Part shown: one piece after another, positions 42,058-51,360 of the stretch
How the letters are laid out: every line of letters begins with the position of its first letter
Position numbering within the stretch: the stretch's first letter is position 1
NCBI GenBank assembly: GCA_937926175.1
Contig: CALANV010000035.1
Coordinates: forward strand, 18,353 to 82,352
From: an uncultured Rhodospirillales bacterium
GTDB taxonomy: Bacteria; Pseudomonadota; Alphaproteobacteria; CACIAM-22H2
Length of the DNA stretch: 64,000 bases
Reading direction: 5' to 3'
Notes under the pieces: generated by a model
What the model saw: only the letters and a program-made list of their open reading frames with translations
Told to the model about the DNA's origin: nothing
Database searches by the model: none
Translations under genes and position numbers: made by a program

Positions 42058-42750
42058 TTACAGGGCTTTGGCCGCTTCGAGGACCTTGTCGACGTGGCCC
42101 GGTACCTTCACGCGTCGCCATACGCCCCGGATCACGCCATTGCGGTCGATCAGGAACGTGGCGCGGTCCATGCCCATGTAGGTCCGGCCGTAATTGCTCT
42201 TCTCGATCCAGGTTCCGTAGGCCTGCGCGACCTTCGCCTCGCTGTCGGAGGCCAGCCGGAACTTGAGTCCGTACTTCTGCTTGAACCGGTCGTGGCTCGC
42301 TGGACTGTCGCGCGAGATCCCGATCACCTCGGCGTCCAGTCGGGCGAAATCCGGCAGCATGTCGTTGAAGCCGCAGGCCTCCTTCGTGCAACCCGGCGTG
42401 TCGTCCTTCGGGTAGAAATAAAGCACGACGTTCCGGCCCCTGAAATCCGACAGGCGAACGGTCTGTCCGCCGTCGGCGGGAAGGGTGAAATCCGGCGCCG
42501 GATCGCCGACGCCTGGACCCGCTGTCCGGCTCGTGACGGGCTTAGACACCGCAGCGGCCTTGGCACCGGGCCGGCGGGTGGCCTTGGGCGCGGCTTTCTT
42601 TCTTACAACTTTCTTCTTTGCGGCTTTCTTGGTCGTTGCGGCTTTTTTCGCCGCAGCCTTCGTCGCGGCCCGCCTGACGGTCTTACGCCTTGCGGGCGCC
42701 GTCCGCGCGGCCGTCTTTCGCGCGGGGGTTTTCTTTCCTCTCGCGGCCAT
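42058..42750 (-). CDS. bcp: Thioredoxin-dependent peroxiredoxin (BCP/PrxQ type) with a histone H1-like N-terminal tail
   Basis: The 230-residue protein has a normal peroxiredoxin-Q domain from about residue 79: VGDPAPDFTLPADGG, NVVLYFYPKDDTPGCTKEACGF with peroxidatic C121 and resolving C126, and a typical ending. It reduces hydrogen peroxide and organic peroxides. In front lies an extra tail of about 75 residues made almost only of Lys, Ala, Arg, Thr and Pro (for example KAAAKKAATTKKAAKKKVVR), like bacterial histone H1-like proteins. The tail would bind DNA or RNA. The start ATG at 42750 has AGGAGCAGGCGAG upstream. It follows glnE by 22 bp on the same strand. Confidence 0.9.
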   Translation of the reverse strand: MAARGKKTPARKTAARTAPARRKTVRRAATKAAAKKAATTKKAAKKKVVRKKAAPKATRRPGAKAAAVSKPVTSRTAGPGVGDPAPDFTLPADGGQTVRLSDFRGRNVVLYFYPKDDTPGCTKEACGFNDMLPDFARLDAEVIGISRDSPASHDRFKQKYGLKFRLASDSEAKVAQAYGTWIEKSNYGRTYMGMDRATFLIDRNGVIRGVWRRVKVPGHVDKVLEAAKAL

Positions 42751-42772
42751 CTCGCCTGCTCCTGTGGTCAGT

Positions 42773-45751
42773 TCATTGTGATGCAGCACGTGCCTGGGCC
42801 GAGTCCGGCGGCACCGGCAGCATCCTGTCGAACAGTGCCTGTACGGCCGCGGCACGCGCCAGGATTGTGGATTGGAGCGCGTCGAAGTCAACCGCCCCGA
42901 TGGCGCGCGCGAGCAACGGGCGGATCTCGGTCGGCGCCGCATCGGGGTCGAACTCCCCTTCGTGAATGAGGCGCAGCACGGCCTGCAGTGTCTGCCACAG
43001 GTGAAGCGCGTCGATGAGCAGCGCGGCGTCATCGCCCGGCAGCAGGCCCGCCTGACGGGCCTTTTCCAGCGCTTCCCGCGTGTTCGTCGCGAGGATTTCC
43101 GGGTGCTCGTGCGCATGACGAAGCTGCAGGTACTGCGCGATGAACTCCACGTCGATCAGCCCCCCGCGCCAGTGCTTGATGTTCCATGGCGTCGGTGCCG
43201 GATGCTCGCGGCTCATGCGTGCGCGCATGTTCGCGATGTCGGCAACGAGCGACGTCGGATCGCGTTTGCGCGTCAGGACTTCCCGTATCAGCTGTCCGAC
43301 GCGGCGTTGCAGGTCGGGCGGTCCGCAGACCGTCCGGGCGCGCGTCAATGCCATATGCTCCCACGTCCACGCCGACTCGCGATGATACATGGCAAAGGCC
43401 TCGAGACTGGTCGCGATCGGCCCCTTGGTGCCGGACGGCCTCAGGCGCATATCGACGTCGTAAAGCCGTCCCTCGCCGGTAAGCGCCGTAACGGCGTTGA
43501 TGAACCGGTTGCTGAGCCGCGTGTAGTAGTGACTGACGGGAAGGGGACGGTCGCCGTCCGATGCCTCGACCGAGGGGGGCGCGTCATAGAGCAGGATCAG
43601 GTCCAGATCGGACGTGACCGTCATCTCGCGGCTGCCGTGCTTGCCGAGGGCGATGACGACCATCTCGCCGCCCGGCACACGGCCGTGTGACCGCGCGAAT
43701 TCGGTTTCGACCGCCTGCTGGAGCGCGCCGAGGACGACGTCGGCGATGTCGGCGAGCGCCGCCCCCGCCACCTCGGCACTCGCACGACCGCGGAGCAGGT
43801 GGACGCCGACCTGGAACTGCCGCTCGTTCTTCCAGCGCCGGCAGATGTCGAGCACGTCCTGGAAATCGCGGGCAAGCGCCAGTGCCGCCGCGAGATCGTC
43901 GGCAAGAGCGTCCCGGCCGGGCAGCATGTCGAAAAACCCGGATGTGAGGACGCTGTCGAGGATCTGCGGGTGACGGCTGAGGGCCTCGGCGAGGCGCGGC
44001 GCCGAGCCCATCAGCTCGGCCACGAAATCGAGGAGCGCAGGGTTGGCATGGAACAGCGAGAATAGCTGGACGCCGGCCGGCAGCCGTCCGAGGAACTGGT
44101 CGAAGCGCAGGAAGGCCGCGTCCGGCTGATACGCGCCGGCAAAGGCGCGCAGCAAACTCGGCATCAATTCGGTTAGCAGCTCGCGTGCGCGTACGCTGCG
44201 CATGGCCCGATAGCGGCCGTGATGCCAGCCGCGCACGGTCGCAGCGACCTTCTTGGCGTCGCGATATCCCATGCTCGCCAATGTCTCCAGCGTCGCCGGG
44301 TCGTCGTCGGTGCCGGTGAAGACGAGATTGCCCGGTCCAGACAGCGTCGGCGCTTCCTCGAACAGCTCCGCATAGTGTCGCTCGACCCGGCGCAACGTCG
44401 CGAGCATCGCATCACCGAACGTCGCCGCGTCAGCATAGCCGAGGAAAACCGCGAGCGCTTCCATGGCGGCCCCGTCCGCGGGCAGCGTGTGCGTTTGCTC
44501 GTCGTTGATCATCTGCAGCCGGTGCTCGACGCGGCGCAGGAATTCATAGGCGTCGACGAGTTCGGTCGCGACCTGCGGCTCGACGCGTCCGGCGGCGGCG
44601 AGCGCTCTGAGCGCGGCGCAGGTACCTGACGGGCGCAGCGAAGGATCGCGGCCGCCCCAGATGAGTTGCTGCGTCTGCGCGAAGAACTCGATCTCGCGAA
44701 TGCCGCCGCGGCCGATCTTGATGTTGTGCCCGGCGAGCGTGACGGTACCGCCCCCGCGATGCGCGTTTATCTGGCGTTTGATCGAGTGGATGTCCTGGAT
44801 TGCGGCAAAGTCGAGGTGCTTGCGCCACACATAAGGGGTCAGCCGGCGCAGAAATTCGGCGCCGGCCGCGAGGTCGCCCGCAACGGGTCGTGCCTTGATC
44901 ATCGCGGCACGTTCCCAGTTCTGGCCCAGGCTCTCGTAATAGAGTTCGGCGGCGTCTATCGAGATGGCGAGCGGCGTCGAGGCGGGATCGGGGCGCAGGC
45001 GCAGATCGGTGCGCAGGACATAGCCTTCGGCATTCCGCTCGTCGAGAATCTTGACGAGGTTGCGTGCGAGCCGCACGAACGTTTTCTGGAGCGCATCGGG
45101 ATCGTCGGTCGCGACCCGTTCGACGTCGTAGAGAATGATCAGATCGATGTCGCTCGAGTAGTTCAGCTCGCGCCCGCCGAGCTTGCCCATGCCGAGAACG
45201 ACCAGACCCGAATCGCGGCACGGATCATCCGGGTACGCGAGACGTATGCCGCCGTTGGCGGCAGCCTCGCGAAGCAGATGGGCCGCAGCCACGTCCACAG
45301 CCGCATCGGCGAAGTCGCTGAGGGCGCCGGTAATCTGATGGAGAGACCACTGGCCGCCGATATCGGCAAGTCCGACCGCGAGCGCCACGCGCCTTTTCGC
45401 CTGCCGCAAGGCGGTCATCAGGCCGCGCATATCGGTATCCGGGCGATTGAGCGCGCGGATGTCGCGCAGGACGTCGCGAATCACCGGATCGGGACCTTCG
45501 CGCAACAATCGGACGGCGAACTCCGGATCCCGGATCAGGCAGTGCGAAAGATACGGACTGTTGCCGAACACCGCGTCGAGGATCCGCTCGCCCGCGGGGC
45601 TCGCCGCGACGTCGGCGGCAAATCGCCGGCTCTCCGGATCCGCGATGTCGCTCGCCGCTGCGAGCCAGTGCTCGCGTTCGCGCTCGGCGCGTCGGCGGTC
45701 GGCCGCCGACGGCCATGCCGAACGGCCAAATCCATCATAGAGGTCGTGCAT
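42773..45751 (-). CDS. glnE: Bifunctional glutamine synthetase adenylyltransferase / adenylyl-removing enzyme
   Basis: The 992-residue enzyme switches glutamine synthetase off and on by adding or removing AMP in response to PII proteins. Both nucleotidyltransferase domains are present: the N-terminal removing domain with VLGMGKLGGRELNYSSDIDL and the C-terminal adenylylating domain with VIALGKHGSREMTVTSDLDL. Each is followed by its helical partner domain. The length is usual for alphaproteobacteria. ATG at 45751 is used; an in-frame TTG at 45808 would overlap the upstream gene by 26 bp and cannot be excluded. Confidence 0.95.
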   Translation of the reverse strand: MHDLYDGFGRSAWPSAADRRRAEREREHWLAAASDIADPESRRFAADVAASPAGERILDAVFGNSPYLSHCLIRDPEFAVRLLREGPDPVIRDVLRDIRALNRPDTDMRGLMTALRQAKRRVALAVGLADIGGQWSLHQITGALSDFADAAVDVAAAHLLREAAANGGIRLAYPDDPCRDSGLVVLGMGKLGGRELNYSSDIDLIILYDVERVATDDPDALQKTFVRLARNLVKILDERNAEGYVLRTDLRLRPDPASTPLAISIDAAELYYESLGQNWERAAMIKARPVAGDLAAGAEFLRRLTPYVWRKHLDFAAIQDIHSIKRQINAHRGGGTVTLAGHNIKIGRGGIREIEFFAQTQQLIWGGRDPSLRPSGTCAALRALAAAGRVEPQVATELVDAYEFLRRVEHRLQMINDEQTHTLPADGAAMEALAVFLGYADAATFGDAMLATLRRVERHYAELFEEAPTLSGPGNLVFTGTDDDPATLETLASMGYRDAKKVAATVRGWHHGRYRAMRSVRARELLTELMPSLLRAFAGAYQPDAAFLRFDQFLGRLPAGVQLFSLFHANPALLDFVAELMGSAPRLAEALSRHPQILDSVLTSGFFDMLPGRDALADDLAAALALARDFQDVLDICRRWKNERQFQVGVHLLRGRASAEVAGAALADIADVVLGALQQAVETEFARSHGRVPGGEMVVIALGKHGSREMTVTSDLDLILLYDAPPSVEASDGDRPLPVSHYYTRLSNRFINAVTALTGEGRLYDVDMRLRPSGTKGPIATSLEAFAMYHRESAWTWEHMALTRARTVCGPPDLQRRVGQLIREVLTRKRDPTSLVADIANMRARMSREHPAPTPWNIKHWRGGLIDVEFIAQYLQLRHAHEHPEILATNTREALEKARQAGLLPGDDAALLIDALHLWQTLQAVLRLIHEGEFDPDAAPTEIRPLLARAIGAVDFDALQSTILARAAAVQALFDRMLPVPPDSAQARAASQ

Positions 45752-45782
45752 CCGGGTTGCTGCCCTTGTCGCCGCTGCAGCT

Positions 45783-46796
45783 TCAAGGGCCGTGATGCAT
45801 GGCGTCAAGAGGGATGACGCGGGCCTCCTGGCTACGCCGTCGGCGCAGGACGGCGTTCAACTCGGCGCCGAAGATGAAGACGAGGGAGCTCACGTAGAGA
45901 AACATGAGCGTGATGACGATGCCGCCGAGGCTGCCGTAGGTGGCGCTGTAGTTGCCGAGCGTGCCGATATAGATCGAGAATGCACTGGCAACGATGAGCC
46001 ATAGGACGGTGGTGGCGAGCGCGCCCGGAACGATGTCACGCCAACGCTGCCGCGGGCGCGGCAACCAGCGATGAAGAAGCAGGACGATCCCCGTCACGAT
46101 CACGGCACCGACCGTGTAGCGTACGACGGCCCAGATGACGCGATAGGCGCTCGGCACGGGCACGAACAGCTCCAGCATGTCCCATAGGACCGGTCCGAGG
46201 ATGACCGTGACGGACAGGCCCATGATCGCGAACACGGCGAGAAAGACGATGGCGATGCTCTGAAGACGCAACTGCCAGATCGGCCGCGGCTCGACGATCT
46301 CATAGGCCTGGTTCAGGGCGGTTCGCAGCGCTTCGATCCCGCTCGACGCGGCCCAGAGCGAACCGATCAGGCCGAACGTCAAGAGACCTCCCTGGCGGTT
46401 GGTCAGGACCTCGCGCACGGCGGGGGCGAGCACCAGCGTTACGTCCTGCGGCAGGAAGTCGAACATGAGGTCGACGAAATCGTCCGCCGATGTCGGGTCA
46501 CCGAGAAAGCCGGCAAGCGCGGCAAGGAAGATCAGGAAGGGGAACAGCGATAGCAGCGCCGTGAAAGCCATGTGGCCGGCGAGCTCGAAGCCGCCCCGAT
46601 TGCTCAGCGAGACGAGGGCCGGCCAAACATCGGCGACGATGAATCGGCGCAGCCAGATCAGGGCGCGACCTACCCGCGACGCAGCCATGGGCAATGCGCC
46701 AGAATAACGGTGCGGCGTGGCCGTTGTTCCGGTAGTCAGGCGTTTGGATGCGGTCTTCGCCGCGCGGCGGCCCGCGTTCGTGCTAAACTTCGGCAC
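45783..46796 (-). CDS. YihY/virulence factor BrkB family membrane protein
   Basis: The 337-residue protein has about six membrane segments and the YihY pattern: GGFELAGHMAFTALLSLFPFLIFLAALAGFLG (seen in part), LWAASSGIEALRTALNQAYEI and YGSLGGIVITLMFLYVSSLVFIFGAELNAVL. The family sits in the inner membrane; its function is not established. The start is GTG at 46796 with GGAGG 9-13 nt upstream; ATG at 46688 is the alternative. It is divergent from the AsmA-like gene, with 35 bp between starts. Confidence 0.88.
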   Translation of the reverse strand: MPKFSTNAGRRAAKTASKRLTTGTTATPHRYSGALPMAASRVGRALIWLRRFIVADVWPALVSLSNRGGFELAGHMAFTALLSLFPFLIFLAALAGFLGDPTSADDFVDLMFDFLPQDVTLVLAPAVREVLTNRQGGLLTFGLIGSLWAASSGIEALRTALNQAYEIVEPRPIWQLRLQSIAIVFLAVFAIMGLSVTVILGPVLWDMLELFVPVPSAYRVIWAVVRYTVGAVIVTGIVLLLHRWLPRPRQRWRDIVPGALATTVLWLIVASAFSIYIGTLGNYSATYGSLGGIVITLMFLYVSSLVFIFGAELNAVLRRRRSQEARVIPLDAMHHGP

Positions 46797-46831
46797 CTTC
46801 TCCGACCTCCTCTATAGGCGAGCGTCCGCGG

Positions 46832-49800
46832 TTGATTGATCGGTCCGTCAAACTGTTCCTGGAAGTGCTGGGGGCGCTCATCGTCATTGCGACCGCCGTG
46901 GTCGCCGTCGGCGCATGGCGCTTGTCATCGGGCCCGATTTCGCTCGGCTTTCTCACGCCGCTGATCGAGGAGACGATCAATGCCGGCAGCCGTTCGGCAT
47001 TGGTCGACATCGAGGATACGGTACTCACTTGGCAGGGATGGGGACATACCCTCGACATCCGTGCCCAGGGGGTGCATGTCCGGCGGCCGGACGGGACGCG
47101 CATCGCGGACCTGCCCGAGGTCGAGATCAGCCTGTCGGGCCGGGCGCTGCTCCATGGCATGATCGCGCCGACCAGCCTCGAGGTCATCGGCGCTAGGCTG
47201 ACGCTGACCCGCACAGCGGATGGCGTCTTGGCACTGCCCAGCACCGAGGCGACGGGCGATTCGACGTCGGTGCTCGCCATTCTGCTCGAAGAGCTCCTCA
47301 CGCCGCCGGACGAGGGGCGGGCAATGGGCTATCTGACGCAGGTTCGCGTCGCGGAGGCCGAAGTCACGTATGCCGACCTCGTCGATGGCCGCGTCTGGCA
47401 CGCACCGTCGGCCGAGTTCGTCCTGTTCCGCGATCAGGCCGGCGTGCGCGCCGAGGCAAGCCTGCTGGTCGACATCGCGGGGGAGCTGATGCGCCTGGCG
47501 GCAACCGGCTTCTATACGCCGGCGACGGATCGCGTCGAGGTGACGGCGAGGACCACGGCGTTTCAGCCCAAGCTGCTCGGTGCCATCGATCCGACGCTTG
47601 CGCGACTCCAGGCATTGAGACTGCCGATCAGCGGCGTTCTCCAGGCGCAGTTCGACGGCAGGGGACGCTTTCTCGGCCTGGATTTCGACTTCGCCGGGGC
47701 CGACGGAACGCTCAGTGATCAAGAATATTTTCCCGAAGAGGTGCCGATCCGACGTCTGCGCGTACGCGGTCGGGTGGCGGAAGAACTTCAGCACGTGGCG
47801 ATCGCCGAGGCGACCCTCGATCTCGACGGTCCGGTGATCGAAATATCGGGCGAGGTGACCGGCGTCGGGACGCAGCCGCGCATCGCGGTCGAAGGTGTCG
47901 TCCACAAGCTGCCGACCGACGAGCTGCGGCGCATGTGGCCGCGCGGTATCGGCGAGAATGCGCGTCACTGGATTACCGAGAACCTGAGCGGCGGAACGAT
48001 CGAGGAGACGCGTTTCGAGATCGCCGTGGCGAGTGTCGACCCGTCGTTCTCGTCGGTCGAGCCGGAGCACGTCGATGCGACGATCCGGTTCGCCGACATC
48101 GAGGTGAATTATCTGTCGCCGATGCCGAAGGTCCGCAAGGTAAGCGGCACCGGACGCCTCGGGCACACGCGCATCGACCTGGACATCAGCAGTGGCAGCG
48201 TCGGCGATCTGCGCGTCGGCGAGGGGACCATCGCCATCACCGGTCTCGGCAAATCGGAGGAATGGATCGACATCGAGCTCGTCGTGCGCGGCCCGGTGCG
48301 CAGCGCGCTTCAGCTCGTCGACTCGCCGCCGCTTGGCTTCGTCAAGAAGATCGGATTGTCGCCGGCGGATTTCGGCGGCGAATCCGCAACCCGGCTTCGG
48401 TTCCGCTTCCCGCTGATCCAGCGCCTGAAGATCGACGAGATCCAAATCTCGGCTGCCGCCAACATTGCGCATTTCAGCCAGCGACGCGCCGTTCTGGGCC
48501 AGGACGCAACGGATGGGACGTTGACGCTGCGCCTGGACCAGCGGGGCATGGACATCGCCGGGCGCATCGTGGTGGCCGGCGTCTCGGCCGAGGTGCAGAT
48601 GGCCCGCAGCTTTCTTGCAGGAACGCCGGTCGTCGCCCGGACGCGTGCGAAAGCGACGCTCGACGCCGCGGCCCGACGCCACCTCGGGCTCGATTTTGCC
48701 CCGTATGTCGACGGTCCCTTGGACGTCAGCGTGACGTACGTGGAGCAGCGCAACCGCCGCAACGAGCTCGTCCTGGATCTTGCGCTCGCCCGCACGACGC
48801 TCGCGGTGCCCGAACTCGATTGGCGCAAGGAGGCGGAGACGCCCGGCACCGGGCAGGTACGCCTCATCCTGGTCGACGAGCGGCTCGCGGAGTTGAGCGC
48901 TTTCCGGGTCACCGCGGGCGACCTTGTCGTTCGGGGGCGCGGCCGATTCGAGCGCGACGGCAAGACGCTCCGTCAGCTCGAAGTGAGCGAACTCAAAGCG
49001 GGGCTCACGGACGCGAGCGGATCGTATGTGCGCGAGGCGGACGGCATTACCATCAAGGTCACCGGGCGCAGCCTGAACGTCGGCGCCATGCTCCGCAGCC
49101 GATCATCGGATCCGTCGTCCCGTCCGCGGCTCAAGATCACGGCCGCTCTCGATCGCGTCTACTTCGCGAAGGATCGGTACCTGGAGCGCGTCAATCTCCA
49201 GGCGACCCGCGACGCGGAGCGGTGGGCGACCTTCATGCTCCAGGCGCGTGCCGGCGGGGACGCCGAAGCTGTGCGCAATGTCGGTGTTTCGCTTCGCATG
49301 GAGGGCGGACAGCAGCGCCTCGACGTCAGCGCCGATGATGCAGGGGCCCTGCTGAAGGCGCTCGACGTCACGCCCAACGTGGTCGGCGGCAAGCTCGAGA
49401 TCAACGGCGCTTCCGACGCCACTCAACCCGGCAATCCGCTTGTCGGAAAAGGACAGATGACGAATTTTCGCGTCGTCAACGCGCCGGTCCTGGCCCGCAT
49501 TCTGAGTGTCGCATTGCTGACGGGAATTCTCGACGCGCTGCGCGGGGAAGGAATCCACTTCAACCGCCTGGATGCCGATTTCGCGTTCAGGGATCCCATG
49601 ATCGAGGTCAGGAACGCGCGTGCAAGCGGGGCCGCCATCGGAATCACCGCGAACGGAGCGATCGACACGGCGGCCGAGACCATCGACCTCAACGGCACCA
49701 TCGTCCCGGCCTACGCGATCAACTCGCTTCTCGGCAACATCCCCGTCGTCGGCGACATTCTTGTCGGAGGCAAGGGCGGCGGCATTTTCGCTGCGAACTA

Positions 49801-49975
49801 TCGCGTGTCCGGCCCGATCGCCGACGCGAACGTGTCGATCAATCCGCTCTCGACGCTGGCGCCGGGATTCCTGCGCAACCTCTTCGGCATCTTTGACGGA
49901 ACCGCCACACCCGGCAGCTCTGACCCGCACCCGGAGCTCGGGCAGCCGGACGGTTCGCCATCGAATCCGCCGTGA
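46832..49975 (+). CDS. AsmA/YhdP-like protein, DUF3971 and AsmA C-terminal domains
   Basis: The 1047-residue protein has one N-terminal membrane helix (about residues 8-28) followed by a very long beta-rich periplasmic part. The N-terminal third has the DUF3971 pattern (LTPLIEETINAGSRSALVDIEDTVLTWQGW in part) and the end has an AsmA-like C-terminal region: FAFRDPMIEVRNARASGAAIGITANGAIDT and NSLLGNIPVVGDILVGGKGGGIFAANYRVSGP (in part). Such proteins (YhdP, TamB, AsmA) form grooved bridges that carry phospholipids across the periplasm. The start is TTG at 46832. It is nearest to YhdP in layout. Confidence 0.85.
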   Translation: MIDRSVKLFLEVLGALIVIATAVVAVGAWRLSSGPISLGFLTPLIEETINAGSRSALVDIEDTVLTWQGWGHTLDIRAQGVHVRRPDGTRIADLPEVEISLSGRALLHGMIAPTSLEVIGARLTLTRTADGVLALPSTEATGDSTSVLAILLEELLTPPDEGRAMGYLTQVRVAEAEVTYADLVDGRVWHAPSAEFVLFRDQAGVRAEASLLVDIAGELMRLAATGFYTPATDRVEVTARTTAFQPKLLGAIDPTLARLQALRLPISGVLQAQFDGRGRFLGLDFDFAGADGTLSDQEYFPEEVPIRRLRVRGRVAEELQHVAIAEATLDLDGPVIEISGEVTGVGTQPRIAVEGVVHKLPTDELRRMWPRGIGENARHWITENLSGGTIEETRFEIAVASVDPSFSSVEPEHVDATIRFADIEVNYLSPMPKVRKVSGTGRLGHTRIDLDISSGSVGDLRVGEGTIAITGLGKSEEWIDIELVVRGPVRSALQLVDSPPLGFVKKIGLSPADFGGESATRLRFRFPLIQRLKIDEIQISAAANIAHFSQRRAVLGQDATDGTLTLRLDQRGMDIAGRIVVAGVSAEVQMARSFLAGTPVVARTRAKATLDAAARRHLGLDFAPYVDGPLDVSVTYVEQRNRRNELVLDLALARTTLAVPELDWRKEAETPGTGQVRLILVDERLAELSAFRVTAGDLVVRGRGRFERDGKTLRQLEVSELKAGLTDASGSYVREADGITIKVTGRSLNVGAMLRSRSSDPSSRPRLKITAALDRVYFAKDRYLERVNLQATRDAERWATFMLQARAGGDAEAVRNVGVSLRMEGGQQRLDVSADDAGALLKALDVTPNVVGGKLEINGASDATQPGNPLVGKGQMTNFRVVNAPVLARILSVALLTGILDALRGEGIHFNRLDADFAFRDPMIEVRNARASGAAIGITANGAIDTAAETIDLNGTIVPAYAINSLLGNIPVVGDILVGGKGGGIFAANYRVSGPIADANVSINPLSTLAPGFLRNLFGIFDGTATPGSSDPHPELGQPDGSPSNPP

Positions 49976-49991
49976 GCGGACGCAGGAGATT

Positions 49992-51245
49992 TCAGGTCAC
50001 GCGCACCAGCGCGTGACGTTTCTTGCCTGCCGACAGCTTGATGACGCCTTCGCTCGTGAGCGATTCCTCGCCCAGCGTCGCCGTCGCGTCCGATACGACC
50101 GTATCGTTGACGCGGGCGCCACCCTGCTGAATGAGGCGCCGCGCCTCGCTGTTGCTCGTCGCCAGGCCGGTGCGCTGCAGCAGCGCGTAGAGCGGAACGC
50201 GCGCCGCAAGTTCGGCGCGCGTGATGACCAAGGTGGGCAGGTCCGCGCCGAGCGCGCCTTCCTCGAAGGTACGGCGTGCGGTTTCCGCTGCCGCCTGCGC
50301 GGCGGCATCCCCGTGACAGAGCCGCGTGGCCTCGAACGCGAGGATCTTCTTTGCCTCGTTGATCTCGGCGCCTTCCAGACGTTCGAGGCGCGCGATCTCG
50401 TCGAGCGGCAGTTCGGTGAACAATCGCAGGAAACGGCCGACGTCGGGATCCTCGGTATTGCGCCAGAACTGATAGTAGTCGTAGGGCGACAGGCGTTCGG
50501 GATTCAGCCAGACGGCGCCCTGGGCCGTCTTGCCCATCTTGGCGCCCGACGACGTCGTGATGAGCGGTGTGGTCAGGCCGAAAAGCTCGAGATCGGCAAT
50601 GCGCCGCCCGAGCTCGATCCCCATCACGATGTTGCCCCATTGGTCCGAGCCGCCCATCTGCAGCCGGCAGCCGTACCGCCGTGCCAGTTCGACGAAGTCG
50701 TAGGCCTGCAGGACCATGTAGTTGAATTCCAGGAACGACAATGGCTGCTCGCGTTCGAGCCGCAGCCGCACCGAATCCATGGTCAGCATGCGGTTCACCG
50801 AGAAATGCCGTCCGACGTCGCGCAGGAGCGGAATGTACCGCAGCTCGTCGAGCCACTCGGCGTTGTTCACCATGATGGCGTCGTCCGGACCGTCGCCGAA
50901 CCGCAGGAACCGGTCGAACACGCGGCGGATGCCGGCGATATTGCGCTCGATGGTCTCTTCGGTGAGGAGCTGGCGTGCCTCGTCTCGTCCGGACGGATCG
51001 CCGATCTTCGTCGTGCCGCCGCCCATGAGGACGATCGGCTTGTGACCGGTCTTCTGCAGCCAGCGCAGGATCATGATCTGCATCAGGCTGCCGACGTGGA
51101 GCGAGTCGGCGGTCGCATCGAAACCGATATAGGCCGTGACGCGGTTCGTGGCGGCGAGTGCGTCCAGTCCCTCGAAGTCGGTGCACTGGTGGAGAAAGCC
51201 GCGTTCGACCATGACGCGCAGGAAATCGGAACGTGCCTGATGCAT
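49992..51245 (-). CDS. tyrS: Tyrosyl-tRNA synthetase
   Basis: The 417-residue class I enzyme charges tRNA-Tyr. The HIGH-type motif is HVGS at residues 50-53 in GFDATADSLHVGSL. The tyrosine pocket is seen in LEFNYMVLQAYDF and LQMGGSDQWGN, and the KMSKS loop is KMGKT at 236-240. An S4 RNA-binding domain ends the protein (RTGLATSNSEARRLIQQGGARVND in part). The ATG at 51245 gives the normal N terminus; a longer frame reaching 51419 overlaps anmK on the other strand and is rejected. Confidence 0.96.
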   Translation of the reverse strand: MHQARSDFLRVMVERGFLHQCTDFEGLDALAATNRVTAYIGFDATADSLHVGSLMQIMILRWLQKTGHKPIVLMGGGTTKIGDPSGRDEARQLLTEETIERNIAGIRRVFDRFLRFGDGPDDAIMVNNAEWLDELRYIPLLRDVGRHFSVNRMLTMDSVRLRLEREQPLSFLEFNYMVLQAYDFVELARRYGCRLQMGGSDQWGNIVMGIELGRRIADLELFGLTTPLITTSSGAKMGKTAQGAVWLNPERLSPYDYYQFWRNTEDPDVGRFLRLFTELPLDEIARLERLEGAEINEAKKILAFEATRLCHGDAAAQAAAETARRTFEEGALGADLPTLVITRAELAARVPLYALLQRTGLATSNSEARRLIQQGGARVNDTVVSDATATLGEESLTSEGVIKLSAGKKRHALVRVT

Positions 51246-51360
51246 GCGAGATCCGGGTTCGAGCGGGGATGCTTGCTGAAAGGCGCAGCGTTTAGCACAA
51301 TCGTGCCCGTCGCGACAATTCCGAGGCAGTCTTCCGGGCGCAACCCGCGCCCCTTGACCC

